64,000 bases of DNA from Bacillota bacterium (lineage in GTDB: Bacteria; Bacillota; Clostridia; Lachnospirales; Lachnospiraceae), in assembly GCA_023439125.1 (NCBI GenBank), contig JAEXOU010000008.1, positions 1-64,000 of the forward strand. Direction: 5' to 3'. How positions within the stretch are numbered: the stretch's first letter is position 1; every line of letters begins with the position of its first letter. Positions 1 through 8,979 of the stretch are shown here, one piece after another. A model generated the notes under the pieces. The model saw only the letters and a program-made list of their open reading frames with translations, made no database searches and was not told where the DNA came from. Made by a program: the position numbers and the translations under genes.

Positions 1-79
1 GGTGGGATTCGAACCCACGTGCCCTTGCGGACAACTTGATTTCGAGTCAAGCTCGTTACGGCCTCTTCGATACATCTCC
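1..79 (-). tRNA. tRNA-Ser (CGA), 3' end cut by window edge
   Basis: Read on the minus strand, the segment starts with acceptor arm GGAGATG, then a D-arm, an anticodon stem CTTGA/TCAAG around the loop CTCGAAA (anticodon CGA, serine), a long variable arm typical of class II tRNAs, and a T-arm GTGGG-TTCGAAT-CCCAC. The 3' acceptor strand and any CCA lie before base 1, so the gene is incomplete here. The long variable arm and anticodon agree on serine. Confidence 0.93.
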
Positions 80-309
80 AAATATTTAGTGAGAAAAAAT
101 TCTCACTCGAATATTATACATGATGAATACTATTTTTGCAATCCCATAAATAATACCATAAAATTCTATAAATTGTATATCAAGCTACTTGAAACGATAA
201 TGCTTTTTCGATATGATGTAGGAAATGAAGATTGGGGGATGAACCATAAGGAAAAGCACGAAATATTGTACATAGCAAAAAACATTCAACCATTAAAGGA
301 GTATGCAAA

Positions 310-756
310 ATGAAAATTGTGAAAATTAATGATTGCGATAAGACAAAATTTATGGATTTGTTGCTTATTGCAGACGAAGATATATGTATGATAGAAAAAT
401 ACTTGTATTGTGGTGATATGTTTGCTTTGTACGATGATGATGTTAGGGCAATTTGTGTTATAACACAAGAACAAGAAGGAATCTATGAACTTAAGAATAT
501 TGTTACTGTTCCTGAATATCAACGAAAAGGCTATGGTCAAAAACTAATTGCTTATGTTGTAGACTATTATAAGGAATCAGGCAATGAGTTATATGTTGGA
601 ACTGGCGACTGCCCTACGATACTTCGTTTCTATGAAAGATGTGGATTTGTAAAATCACACGCTGTTAAAAACTTCTTTATCGATAATTACGACCATCCTA
701 TGTTTGAAGATGGACAACAGTTAATAGATATGATTTATCTAAAAAGAAGTCTATAA
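310..756 (+). CDS. GNAT family N-acetyltransferase
   Basis: This 148-residue protein has the length and layout of a single GNAT domain, which transfers an acetyl group from acetyl-CoA to an amine. The acetyl-CoA pyrophosphate loop is visible as QRKGYG at residues 71-76 after the beta-4 strand (LKNIVTVPEY). The C-terminal alpha-4/beta-6 signature FYERCGF is at 107-113. An AAAGGAG ribosome binding site lies about ten bases before the ATG. The gene stands alone between the tRNA-Ser and a tandem repeat array. The substrate cannot be predicted from the sequence. Confidence 0.88.
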   Translation: MKIVKINDCDKTKFMDLLLIADEDICMIEKYLYCGDMFALYDDDVRAICVITQEQEGIYELKNIVTVPEYQRKGYGQKLIAYVVDYYKESGNELYVGTGDCPTILRFYERCGFVKSHAVKNFFIDNYDHPMFEDGQQLIDMIYLKRSL

Positions 757-827
757 TAGAAGACTTACGTCACTCAATAGATACATAGTGTTGTTGTAAT
801 TGCATATTAGAGAATACCTTGTAATTA

Positions 828-972
828 TTCAATGAAAAGATAAGTACTTTATTAAAAAGGTAAGTACTCATTGAAAAGGTAAGTATTCATTGAATAGATA
901 AGTATTTCGTTGAAAGGAAAGTACTTCATTGAAAGATAAGTACTTCATTGAAAGATAAGTACTTCATTGAAA
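828..972. repeat. Tandem array of about seven 18-20 bp units
   Basis: The unit is close to CATTGAAAGATAAGTACTT (19 bp). About seven head-to-tail copies are visible; the last two are identical and copies become more divergent to the left. There are no spacers, so it is not CRISPR. Every unit carries GTACTT or GTATT. The array lies downstream of the GNAT gene and runs directly into a hairpin terminator. Copy number may vary between strains. Confidence 0.9.
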
Positions 973-978
973 ACGAAA

Positions 979-1030
979 AGCAGTGTGGAGCGATAATAGA
1001 TGTATATTTTAGCTCCATGCTGCTTTTTTA
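979..1030 (+). terminator. Intrinsic terminator after the GNAT gene and repeat array
   Basis: Arms at 979-991 and 1012-1024 form a 13 bp stem with two G-U pairs (AGCAGTGTGGAGC against GCTCCATGCTGCT), a 20-base loop and a run of six T. It would end transcripts from the GNAT gene reading through the repeat array. Confidence 0.75.
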
Positions 1031-1089
1031 ATTTACATAACGCCTTTTGCCTCAAAGTAACACTTTTATCTAGAAACGTAACCACTCCA

Positions 1090-1896
1090 CTATTTTAATA
1101 CGAAAGCAGAAAACAATCTTGCGAGGAAATTAGGTACGTTGGGATAATATAGTTTGATTGCATTCATAACCTCATCTTTGGATGCAGTTGCTATATCAAA
1201 CGTATGCTCTCCACTTGTAGCATCTCCGATTGCGATATTACCATATGCATATCCTCCTGCAGCAATTTTGCTTGCAATTGCACATCCTCCCATGGAATAC
1301 ATACCTACTGCTAACCCGCCAAATGCGTATGCACCTACGGCAATACCACCTGCTGCAAAGCCTCCAATACTGAAACCGGCAAGCGCAAATAAAAGTCCAA
1401 AAGCAAAGCCTCCAAAGGAAATGATACCACCAGCTAAGGCACCTAAACTAATCACACCGATTGCAATATTTCCAAATGCGAAAATTCCTTTCGCAACAAC
1501 CGGCTTCCCATAAGAAAAATTAACATGAACAATTGGAATTCCTCCAATCGTTCTTTTACTCTTATATTCATATACTCCCATTCTTCTCGTTTTCACCAAC
1601 TCTTTCAACTCACCTAATTGTTGCATGACCAAGGTGTCATCTAATGTTGTTACAACGGTTTTATTCTTTTCTTCCGAGACAACATTCTCTCGAACAAGGT
1701 AATCAATACTTACACCAAACAAATCAGCCAACTGGATAATCTTATCTAATGAAGGTGTTGTCTGGTCTGATTCCCATTTGCTAACCGCCTGTCTTGAAAC
1801 ATCAAGATAGTCTGCTAATTGTTCTTGGGACAGACCTTTTTCCTTTCTACACTGTATAATCTTGTCACATAATTTAATCCCACTATTTGTATTCAT
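1090..1896 (-). CDS. Xre-family regulator with C-terminal glycine-periodic repeat domain
   Basis: Residues 10-66 form a clear helix-turn-helix of the Xre/Cro type (GLSQEQLADYLDVSRQAVSKWE). After a linker, residues 133-226 show a strict five-residue rhythm: glycine, two mainly hydrophobic residues, a small Ala or Ser, and another hydrophobic residue (for example GNIAI, GVISL, GIISF). Such a pattern can fold as a parallel beta-helix or as packed membrane segments; I cannot tell which. A charged tail at 230-268 follows. An AAGGAGG site sits seven bases before the ATG. No operon partner is visible. DNA binding is well supported; the effector or location of the repeat part is unknown. Confidence 0.85.
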   Translation of the reverse strand: MNTNSGIKLCDKIIQCRKEKGLSQEQLADYLDVSRQAVSKWESDQTTPSLDKIIQLADLFGVSIDYLVRENVVSEEKNKTVVTTLDDTLVMQQLGELKELVKTRRMGVYEYKSKRTIGGIPIVHVNFSYGKPVVAKGIFAFGNIAIGVISLGALAGGIISFGGFAFGLLFALAGFSIGGFAAGGIAVGAYAFGGLAVGMYSMGGCAIASKIAAGGYAYGNIAIGDATSGEHTFDIATASKDEVMNAIKLYYPNVPNFLARLFSAFVLK

Positions 1897-2029
1897 GCGA
1901 CATCCTCCTTATATTTTTCTATCCTTAAGTTAGCATATGGAATGCATTTGGTAAAGAAAACAGCACCTTGCAATTTGTCAACCAATAGTTGCAACCATTG
2001 ATTTTACTAGCAAATCATGTTTTTATTCA

Positions 2030-5000
2030 TTAACTTATCAAACACTCCTGACTTATAATTCTTCCACCTTCATCTCCTGCCTTAGGCCCAAGCTCAATTA
2101 GATAATCACAATTGAGTAAAACTTCTTGATTATGTTCAATCAACACAATCGTATTTCCTTCCTCCACAAGTCGGTGAAATAATTTTAGGAGCTCCATCAT
2201 CTCTGTTCGACTTAAACCAGAAGTTGGCTCATCCAAAAGATAAAGCGTATTTGTCTTCGTCTGAGTCATAAGCTCATTGACAAGTTTTAGGCGTTGTGCT
2301 TCTCCTCCTGATAATGTTGTCGTGCTCTGTCCCATAATAAGATATCCAAGAGAAACATCGCATAATAACTCCAAGATAGGTTGTATCTTTGTTTCCTTTT
2401 CAAATACTTCCCTCGCCTTCTCGATACTAAAATCAAGAACATCAGCAATGGTATAGCCCTGATAGGTGACTTCAAGTACTTGACTTTTATATCGCCTTCC
2501 TTGGCAAGCTGGGCACGTAATCCAGACATCTGGCATAAACTCTGGGTTAATCTGACCAATTCCCCTACAACAGTCACATTGTCCTGCTGTGCTATTATGA
2601 CTAAATACTGTTTCCTTAAAGCCCAAACGCTTTGCACTCTCTAAACTTGAATAAATCTTACGAATCTCATCCATTAATTTCAGATAGGTCGCTGGAGTAG
2701 AACGAAGATTCCTTCCGATTGGTTGTTGATCCACATAACATACTTGGGAAAATGGTTTCACATCACTACAAACTCGCTCGTAAATGACTCCCTCTAACAT
2801 ACTTGATTTTCCACTCCCACTCACACCATGAATGCAGGTAATCGCGTGCATTGGAATCGTAAAGGATACATCCTTTAAGTTTCGATAAGAAATATTGTGA
2901 AAGTGTAGTCCTGATTCAAAATCTAGTTTTTCTTTCTGTGGTAATACTCTTGTTGGCAGTTTCGATAAGGAAGCCACAATCGGCCCATTTTCAATCATCT
3001 CACCACCATGAACTCCAGCACCAGGTCCAATCTCGATAATTTTGTCAGCTTCTTTTATCATCTTTGCACTATGCTCTACCATAAGAACGGTATTTCCACG
3101 CTCAATCAATGTATGAAGCATATCTTTTAATAAATCATAATCTTTCACGTTCAATCCAGCCGTTGGTTCATCTAAGATATAGAGAATACCCGATATATTG
3201 GTTGCCAGGTTGGACAGTAATTGGAGGCGTTTTTTCTCACCACCAGATAACGTCAAAGTATCACGATTTAAGGAAAGATAATCAATTCCTAAGTTATGTG
3301 CGACTTGCCATACACGGGCAATGGAGGACACCGTAGCTTCTATTTTTGCATAATCGTAATCAGAGACTTGCTCCGATAAATTTTGACACCATGCGAAAAG
3401 TTGTGTAAATGTCATCTGCGCAACTTGTGGATAACGAGCACCACCAACGGTCACCAATCTTGCCTCTTTTGAAAGACGTTCTCCATTACAAACTGGACAC
3501 TCTTTATGTAACACAAACTGATTGATCGGATAGACATCTCCATTTTCCCTATAGAATCTCTTAATCACAGCGATTGCTCCTTCGACTGGTCGACAAATGG
3601 AACCATTGCGGCCATTTTTATCATTAACGTAATGAAATGTAACCGTTTCCTCTCCAGTTCCATTCATTAACTGAGTTTTGAATTGCTCTGGTAATTGTTC
3701 ATAAGGAAGTTCTAAATCTACCTTGAGTTTTTGTGCCAAGCCAAGAACCTCTCCCCGCATCCAGTTCGCATTTGGATGCTTTTGAAATTCCCGCAGTCCT
3801 TTATACCAATTAGAAGCACCATCGAGCAAGGATTTCTTTTTGTCCTGAACAATGGTTGCTTCACTAATCTCAACAATTGTTCCACGTCCATTACAACATT
3901 TACAGCAAGATTCAGGATCATTATAGTTAAATGTTGCAGGTGTTAAATGAAACATCATCTGCTTACAATGATAACACATCTGCCTTGTTTGCAACATTAC
4001 AAATTGTCGATTGACCTTAACATAACACGCACCATGAGATTTTGTTAATGCCTGCTCCAATCGTTCTCGTAACGTTTTTCCATTGATAATTTTCTTTTCT
4101 AAATCAAATACATCAACCTTCTCGTTTGGTCGAAATAAGCTCAGCATTTCTTCAATTGTCATTGGAGCTATTATCTGTCCGCAGTTTGGACAATGTCGTA
4201 CTCCAATCGTAGAAAAAATCGAACGTAAGTCATCGTACAAGTCCGAATAAGTTCCAACCGTTGAACGTGAATTTTTCCCAATCGCTTGCTGCGAGATTGC
4301 GATAGCCGGGATAACACCAGTCATTCGTGATATTTTTGGCTTCTTGAGTAACTCAGCTCTACCTTCAAGATCCGCAAATCTTCTTTGACATTCTGCATAA
4401 ATCGTATCAAAGGCAAGGCTAGACTTTCCACTACCACTGACTCCAACAAGGGCAGTGATTTTATGATATGGTATCGTTACATTAATTCCTTTTAAATTAT
4501 TTTCATAAGCTTCGTATACGCTAAGACATGGCTCTTTTTCTATGTTTGTCTCCTTAAGCTGTTGCATCAGGATATCCTTATGTCTTTTCATTAATTTCCC
4601 TTGCTTTCTTGAGTGGATAAACTCCTCGAAAGACATCTCATTCTCTGGAGACTCGTTCTCTTTCTGGTTCATTGCACTTTCTTCAGTGATCAATTCCTTA
4701 TGATCCATTGTACTCTCTTCAGTGACCAATTCCTTATGATCCATTGTACTTTCTTCAGTGATCAATTTCTTATGATCCATTGTTCTCTCTTCAATGACCA
4801 TTTCCTTATGATCCATTGTTCTCTCTTCAGTTACCATTTCCTTATGATTCATATTCTTCAAAGACGCATTTTTCGTGGATATATCCTCCATTACTGGTTT
4901 TTCTTCTACCCATGAATTTGGCCAATGTTTCACCCATTCTGCAACCTCCACATCATCGATAAAATCGTAAGCATTCACATAAGATAACATATTAATGCAA

Positions 5001-5746
5001 GGTGTCTTGTCAAAGCAATCCAATGCATTCACGTAAATCCTCCCATTTAATTCATCGATTCGAATAATACGGGCTATCGTCATCGCAATTGGATTTGGGC
5101 GAACGGGAGAACGAGAAGCAAATATCCCAAGTCGAGGAGCATTCTCGTAAGGTGGTTCGCACTCTGTCAGCTTTCGATAATTCTTTTTATCAAACCGATG
5201 AAACCACCAAAATACTCGAATTACTTCTCTATTATGGAATTGCTTTACTTTCTCTTTCGAGCATTCGATATAAGTTTGCCCTTCAAGAACTCGAATTTTA
5301 CCACACATCGTTAGATTATGTTCCTTACATGTGGAATCAAAAGTAGTGGAATTGCCATGTATCGTTGTAATCACACGTTCCTGACTCAAACTCTGATTGT
5401 TATCAATATTGTTCTGAAACTCGTCTAGAGTTGTGACACGATCCTCACATGGAAAATATGGTTTCAAATCATATAAGAATGACATTTGTTGAGTATCAAC
5501 CGACCTAGGAAAAGTTACTGCACCAACTATAAGACCTTTTTTTCGTTCTATCTTCTCAATCTTTACAATGTTATGTTTCAATTGCATCTCTTGATTGGAT
5601 TCCTCTAACACAAAATCGCCATATACAAGATGCATATGGCTAAAAGATTCTGCATGTAGTAAACCTCTTTGATAATCCTCATTTACTTGAATGTAAACTT
5701 GATTGTTCTTCCATTCGATTTCACCGATTGTAGTTATCTGATACAT
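2030..5746 (-). CDS. Fusion of TrmO-like domains with a UvrA-like ABC ATPase
   Basis: The start at 5746 is chosen because AAAGGAG lies eight bases before that ATG; an upstream in-frame ATG at 5800 lacks one. Residues 1-130 look like a degenerate TrmO/UPF0066 domain, and 147-280 like a second with the family core SRSPVRPNPI at 211-220. TrmO methylates t6A37 in tRNA using SAM. A linker at about 299-362 is five 12-residue repeats. From about 403 the protein is UvrA-like: Walker A GVSGSGKSS near 433 and 971, signatures LSGGEKKR near 831 and LSGGEAQR near 1143, and CxxC zinc pairs. UvrA-like class II proteins protect against DNA-binding drugs or act in damage recognition. A MerR regulator is directly upstream. 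The fusion is one uninterrupted frame. Confidence 0.85.
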   Translation of the reverse strand: MYQITTIGEIEWKNNQVYIQVNEDYQRGLLHAESFSHMHLVYGDFVLEESNQEMQLKHNIVKIEKIERKKGLIVGAVTFPRSVDTQQMSFLYDLKPYFPCEDRVTTLDEFQNNIDNNQSLSQERVITTIHGNSTTFDSTCKEHNLTMCGKIRVLEGQTYIECSKEKVKQFHNREVIRVFWWFHRFDKKNYRKLTECEPPYENAPRLGIFASRSPVRPNPIAMTIARIIRIDELNGRIYVNALDCFDKTPCINMLSYVNAYDFIDDVEVAEWVKHWPNSWVEEKPVMEDISTKNASLKNMNHKEMVTEERTMDHKEMVIEERTMDHKKLITEESTMDHKELVTEESTMDHKELITEESAMNQKENESPENEMSFEEFIHSRKQGKLMKRHKDILMQQLKETNIEKEPCLSVYEAYENNLKGINVTIPYHKITALVGVSGSGKSSLAFDTIYAECQRRFADLEGRAELLKKPKISRMTGVIPAIAISQQAIGKNSRSTVGTYSDLYDDLRSIFSTIGVRHCPNCGQIIAPMTIEEMLSLFRPNEKVDVFDLEKKIINGKTLRERLEQALTKSHGACYVKVNRQFVMLQTRQMCYHCKQMMFHLTPATFNYNDPESCCKCCNGRGTIVEISEATIVQDKKKSLLDGASNWYKGLREFQKHPNANWMRGEVLGLAQKLKVDLELPYEQLPEQFKTQLMNGTGEETVTFHYVNDKNGRNGSICRPVEGAIAVIKRFYRENGDVYPINQFVLHKECPVCNGERLSKEARLVTVGGARYPQVAQMTFTQLFAWCQNLSEQVSDYDYAKIEATVSSIARVWQVAHNLGIDYLSLNRDTLTLSGGEKKRLQLLSNLATNISGILYILDEPTAGLNVKDYDLLKDMLHTLIERGNTVLMVEHSAKMIKEADKIIEIGPGAGVHGGEMIENGPIVASLSKLPTRVLPQKEKLDFESGLHFHNISYRNLKDVSFTIPMHAITCIHGVSGSGKSSMLEGVIYERVCSDVKPFSQVCYVDQQPIGRNLRSTPATYLKLMDEIRKIYSSLESAKRLGFKETVFSHNSTAGQCDCCRGIGQINPEFMPDVWITCPACQGRRYKSQVLEVTYQGYTIADVLDFSIEKAREVFEKETKIQPILELLCDVSLGYLIMGQSTTTLSGGEAQRLKLVNELMTQTKTNTLYLLDEPTSGLSRTEMMELLKLFHRLVEEGNTIVLIEHNQEVLLNCDYLIELGPKAGDEGGRIISQECLIS
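4668..4851 (-). repeat. 36-bp coding tandem repeat (12 residues, five copies)
   Basis: Inside the TrmO/UvrA fusion gene, a 36 bp unit is repeated about five times, giving the peptide MDHKELVTEEST with small changes between copies. It forms a charged hydrophilic linker between the TrmO-like and ATPase parts. The high DNA identity between copies suggests recent expansion and possible length variation between strains. Confidence 0.9.
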
Positions 5747-5902
5747 CGACTCACTCCTTTCCTTTCGGTAGTTTAATCCCTCACATAATGTCAGAGTCAA
5801 GTATCATTTTTGATAATTAAGGCAATCTATTGTTTTATTTCCCGAAACCTGTTCACCCAAACACATAAGATCTGCTAACTTCGTTACTTCATGAGGATGG
5901 AT

Positions 5903-6745
5903 TTATGCTTGAATCGTTACTTCTACTTGTAATTCAATCACATAATCCTCTGGATTTTCACATTCTTGAGGTCCTTTATGTACAATCTGACGGCTTTCCC
6001 CTGTCATACGATATTGTGGATGTTGCTCCAGCCATAATGCGAATGACTGATAGGCGCCGTCAATCTTATCAAAAGCTCCATAGACAAAGAAACAAGCCGC
6101 ACAAGTGATCTCTTTCGTCGTGCCATACTGTAAGATACAGTCTGAGTGCAACCAATTTACGTTTGATGGCAAATTAGGTAGCACAATACAAAGTTCCATA
6201 TCAACTCCTTGTTCCAATTCCTGCTCATGATAAATTGTAACTGAAGCATTCGAGCATAAATCCATCCGCTGCTGCCTTATGAGTTCCTCCATGAATTCTT
6301 TCCAGAGGGCACCTTCTTGGTAGTAATGATCAACAACTCTTCGTAGCGATAACACATCAAACGATGGCAGAGGCTTCATTGTCACTTGTAGATTGGTCTC
6401 CAACGTCTGATGGTCCATATCCACAATCGCACTATGTAACCGCGCAAGCATCTCTTTTTCTCTCTCTATGTTATTTAAAATCACCAATTGTTGATTGACT
6501 AAACATTGTTTTAGGTACGTATCATTATCCCATGAATTCATTATTTCCTTCATCTGTGCTATCCCAAATCCAAGTTCACGTAAGAATAGAATTCTCTTAA
6601 GTAGGCCGATTTGTTTGGTCGTATACATACGATAACCAGTCATTTCATCCACATATTCTGGAAGTAAAAGTTGATTCTCATCGTAGTACCGTAGCATTCG
6701 TATGGAAACATGAGTTAACTTTGAAAACTCACCAATTCGAAACAT
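5903..6745 (-). CDS. MerR-family regulator with GyrI-like effector domain
   Basis: Residues 1-70 are a MerR winged helix-turn-helix (MFRIGEFSKLTHVSIRMLRY, then MTGYRMYTTKQI). A coiled-coil dimer helix follows at about 75-110. The remaining 160 residues have the length and pattern of a GyrI-like/BmrR small-molecule binding domain. BmrR-type regulators activate drug transporter genes on binding cationic drugs. It lies 156 bases upstream of the TrmO/UvrA fusion on the same strand, so control of that gene is plausible but inferred. AGGAG precedes the ATG. Confidence 0.87.
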   Translation of the reverse strand: MFRIGEFSKLTHVSIRMLRYYDENQLLLPEYVDEMTGYRMYTTKQIGLLKRILFLRELGFGIAQMKEIMNSWDNDTYLKQCLVNQQLVILNNIEREKEMLARLHSAIVDMDHQTLETNLQVTMKPLPSFDVLSLRRVVDHYYQEGALWKEFMEELIRQQRMDLCSNASVTIYHEQELEQGVDMELCIVLPNLPSNVNWLHSDCILQYGTTKEITCAACFFVYGAFDKIDGAYQSFALWLEQHPQYRMTGESRQIVHKGPQECENPEDYVIELQVEVTIQA

Positions 6746-6806
6746 CGTAATCTCCTATCTGTTTTTTCAACATTACAATCAAATTATGTATCTTATGATA
6801 TTGACC

Positions 6807-6850
6807 TCTGGTCCTTTAGCACCTGGCCTTTAACCCCTGGCCTTTAGCCA
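6807..6850. repeat. Three imperfect 13-14 bp direct repeats
   Basis: The motif CTGGCCTTTAGCC occurs three times with small changes in the gap between the DUF4097 gene and the MerR gene. No role is evident; it does not form a clear hairpin. Confidence 0.6.
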
Positions 6851-6856
6851 TATACT

Positions 6857-8242
6857 CTATCCCCGAATACGGATATTTCCAGATGTTGTCTTTGCCTTTA
6901 TTTTAGTCGTTCCCGTACCATATGTAAATACGCCTTTTCCGCGATTTTTTTCAGTTCTATCTCCAAACCTTAATGTTCCCATGCCACTAATTGTGTGTAT
7001 GTCTGCCACATACCCGCCAATGCCATTGCATGTAATCTCGATGTCGCCACTAACAGAACTTGTTTGTAAAGAACTCTCTCTTGCGTTTGTAAGCTCAATA
7101 TCACCACTAATCGAAGAAGCGATGCAACTCTCCACGAAAAATTCAGCCTCGATATCACCACTCTTTGTAGCAATTCTCATAGTCTCTCCCTGTAAGCGTC
7201 CAACCTTTACCTCACCACTAATTGATGATATATCAAATTGCTTTCCAAAGGCATTCGTAACTTTAATATCACCGCTTGCTGTTCTCACATTCGTATCCCC
7301 AGAAAAGTTGATTCCAGAGATATCTCCACTTAAAGAGCGCGTATGAATCGAAGTACTCTGAATATCACAAAATACAATATCGCTACTCTTCGTATCCATA
7401 TATAAATTCGATTGTTTGCTTTGTTTGCAGATGATTTCGCCACTCTTTGTATCCAAACTCATCTGACTGCTGATACAATGCTCTACATTAATATCACCAC
7501 TCGCTGAGTTGACCTTTACAGATTCTACTTCTACATCCTGTATCACAGTATCGCCACTCATAGAGATAATCTCCACTTCTGGAAATCCCTTTGGAATTTT
7601 TACAACAATTTTTATATCCTGAGCAAATACTACGGAAAAAATACTACTCAAAGATTTTTTACTTAAACCGCCATAAATTGTCGTTCCTTCTACCCAGGAC
7701 CAAAACTCATAGTAATCTCTTGCTTTACTTTCATTGTAATTCACCCAATCAAGGTGAATTTGATTATCATCGGAAGATACAACTTCGACATGAGCAAACT
7801 TGGAACGCACTTCGACTTTTCTTGGGAAGTTATTATCTTTTGTTTCGTTTGCCCACGTTTGATATGTATCATTAAATTGGTTCTTATCATTCATCAGATT
7901 CATATCATTGGATTGGTTACTATCATTCATCACATTCGTATCATTGGATTGGTTCCAATCGTTCGTCTGATTCGGATCCGTCGATTGATATGTATTTTCC
8001 TTGCATTCACTATCCTTTTTGGAAGTAGCATATCCACAACCAATAACACTTTCACTTTTTTTTAATTCCTTTATAAGTTCCTCTATCTCACCTAATTCGT
8101 CACTAATTTGCTCTTCACTTTTTCCATTTTGAAGGGCAATCTCATAATGCTCTTCGTAATCCTCCAGAATCTCTGATTTCACATCTTCACCGAAGATTTC
8201 AAGTGCCTCACTCAATTTACTCATATACTCTGAACGCTTCAT
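6857..8242 (-). CDS. DUF1700/DUF4097 protein (putative adhesin-type beta-solenoid)
   Basis: Residues 1-65 match the HAAS/DUF1700 signaling domain often encoded beside PadR regulators (MKRSEYMSKLSEAL with an EILEDYEEHY helix). A low-complexity linker rich in Asn, Asp, Gln and Ser follows at about 83-135. Residues 148-461 are a DUF4097-type repeat region with many SGDI or SGEI turns, expected to fold as a right-handed beta-solenoid. I see no clear signal peptide or membrane span, so the protein is probably cytoplasmic or peripheral. The PadR gene lies 20 bases upstream and is probably cotranscribed. GGAGATATTAT precedes the ATG. Confidence 0.85.
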   Translation of the reverse strand: MKRSEYMSKLSEALEIFGEDVKSEILEDYEEHYEIALQNGKSEEQISDELGEIEELIKELKKSESVIGCGYATSKKDSECKENTYQSTDPNQTNDWNQSNDTNVMNDSNQSNDMNLMNDKNQFNDTYQTWANETKDNNFPRKVEVRSKFAHVEVVSSDDNQIHLDWVNYNESKARDYYEFWSWVEGTTIYGGLSKKSLSSIFSVVFAQDIKIVVKIPKGFPEVEIISMSGDTVIQDVEVESVKVNSASGDINVEHCISSQMSLDTKSGEIICKQSKQSNLYMDTKSSDIVFCDIQSTSIHTRSLSGDISGINFSGDTNVRTASGDIKVTNAFGKQFDISSISGEVKVGRLQGETMRIATKSGDIEAEFFVESCIASSISGDIELTNARESSLQTSSVSGDIEITCNGIGGYVADIHTISGMGTLRFGDRTEKNRGKGVFTYGTGTTKIKAKTTSGNIRIRG

Positions 8243-8262
8243 ATAATATCTCCTTCCAACTG

Positions 8263-8574
8263 TTAAATTTCATGAATTAATTCCTTGACCACTTTAGCAA
8301 ATTCTAACCACTCTTTCTTTAAACTTTCTTCGTATGTTCTACCACTCTCGGTCAAATGATAATATTTTCTTGCAGGTCCACCAACAGATTCTACTAAATA
8401 TGTTTCTACATAAGCTTCATCTTTTAGACGCTTTAATATTAAATATAGTGTTCCTGTAGCGATCTCCATCTTTGTTGATATCGCTTCGGTTAATTCATAT
8501 CCATATTGGTCCTTTTCACATAATTGCGCTAGTACACATAATTCTAACACGCCTTTTTTAAATTGAGCATTCAT
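8263..8574 (-). CDS. PadR-family transcriptional regulator
   Basis: This 103-residue protein is a standard short PadR regulator: a winged helix-turn-helix (FKKGVLELCVLAQLCEKDQY, then IATGTLYLILKRLKDEAYVE) with a C-terminal dimer helix. Its position just upstream of a DUF1700-containing gene is the usual pairing for this family; such PadR proteins commonly repress their own operon. A GGGAAGG site precedes the ATG. The inducing signal is unknown. Confidence 0.92.
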   Translation of the reverse strand: MNAQFKKGVLELCVLAQLCEKDQYGYELTEAISTKMEIATGTLYLILKRLKDEAYVETYLVESVGGPARKYYHLTESGRTYEESLKKEWLEFAKVVKELIHEI

Positions 8575-8979
8575 CTTACACCTTCCCTTCTCGTTTTTCT
8601 ATTTCTAATTAATTCCATTCAAGCTATTGAATACATCATATCATTTACTATTCAATAATACAACATAGTATACATTAAAATATAATTAGAATATTGTTTA
8701 AAATATAACTAGAATACTGATTAAAATTTTAGTTCGCGTTAAACAAATCGGTGATCCTTAACAAAGAATGATTATAAATCATAGATTTATATGAAGGATC
8801 CTTACTTGACTTATTCCATATTGAGATTATAATAAAACAAAATTAGAAAATATATCATGACCTACGATAGTAACCAGTAATGAAAACGAAAGACAAATCT
8901 GAGAATGAACGACTAAAGAAACATTTGACAAAGAGATAAATCATATTTAGTAAATATTTTGGAGAGGAATAAAAAGAAA
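8575..8979. other. Divergent regulatory region between padR and nucleoside phosphorylase
   Basis: This 405-base AT-rich gap separates divergent genes. It holds two imperfect direct repeats of about 22 bp at 8675-8696 and 8697-8719 (core AAAATATAAnTAGAATAnTG). Just beside them on the padR side is a small dyad ATAC-AACATA-GTAT at 8659-8672, a possible PadR operator. GATCCTTA occurs twice (around 8752 and 8797). No small gene was seen. Confidence 0.5.
8806..8833 (+). promoter_or_regulatory. Sigma-A type promoter for the nucleoside phosphorylase gene
   Basis: A -35 box TTGACT (8806-8811) and a perfect -10 TATAAT (8828-8833) are separated by 16 bases. The start codon at 8980 is about 140 bases downstream, so the 5' leader would be fairly long. 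Confidence 0.65.

Noticed and set aside
2..313. 103-codon open frame at the left edge
   Set aside because: It begins inside the tRNA-Ser on the opposite strand, has no ribosome site, and its end overlaps the GNAT start.
828..972. Possible CRISPR array
   Set aside because: Units are 18-20 bp, directly joined and lack spacers; no cas genes are nearby.
4613..4915. Antisense frame with repeated MIHCTLF peptides
   Set aside because: It is the reverse strand of the 36-bp coding repeat in the fusion gene and has no ribosome site.
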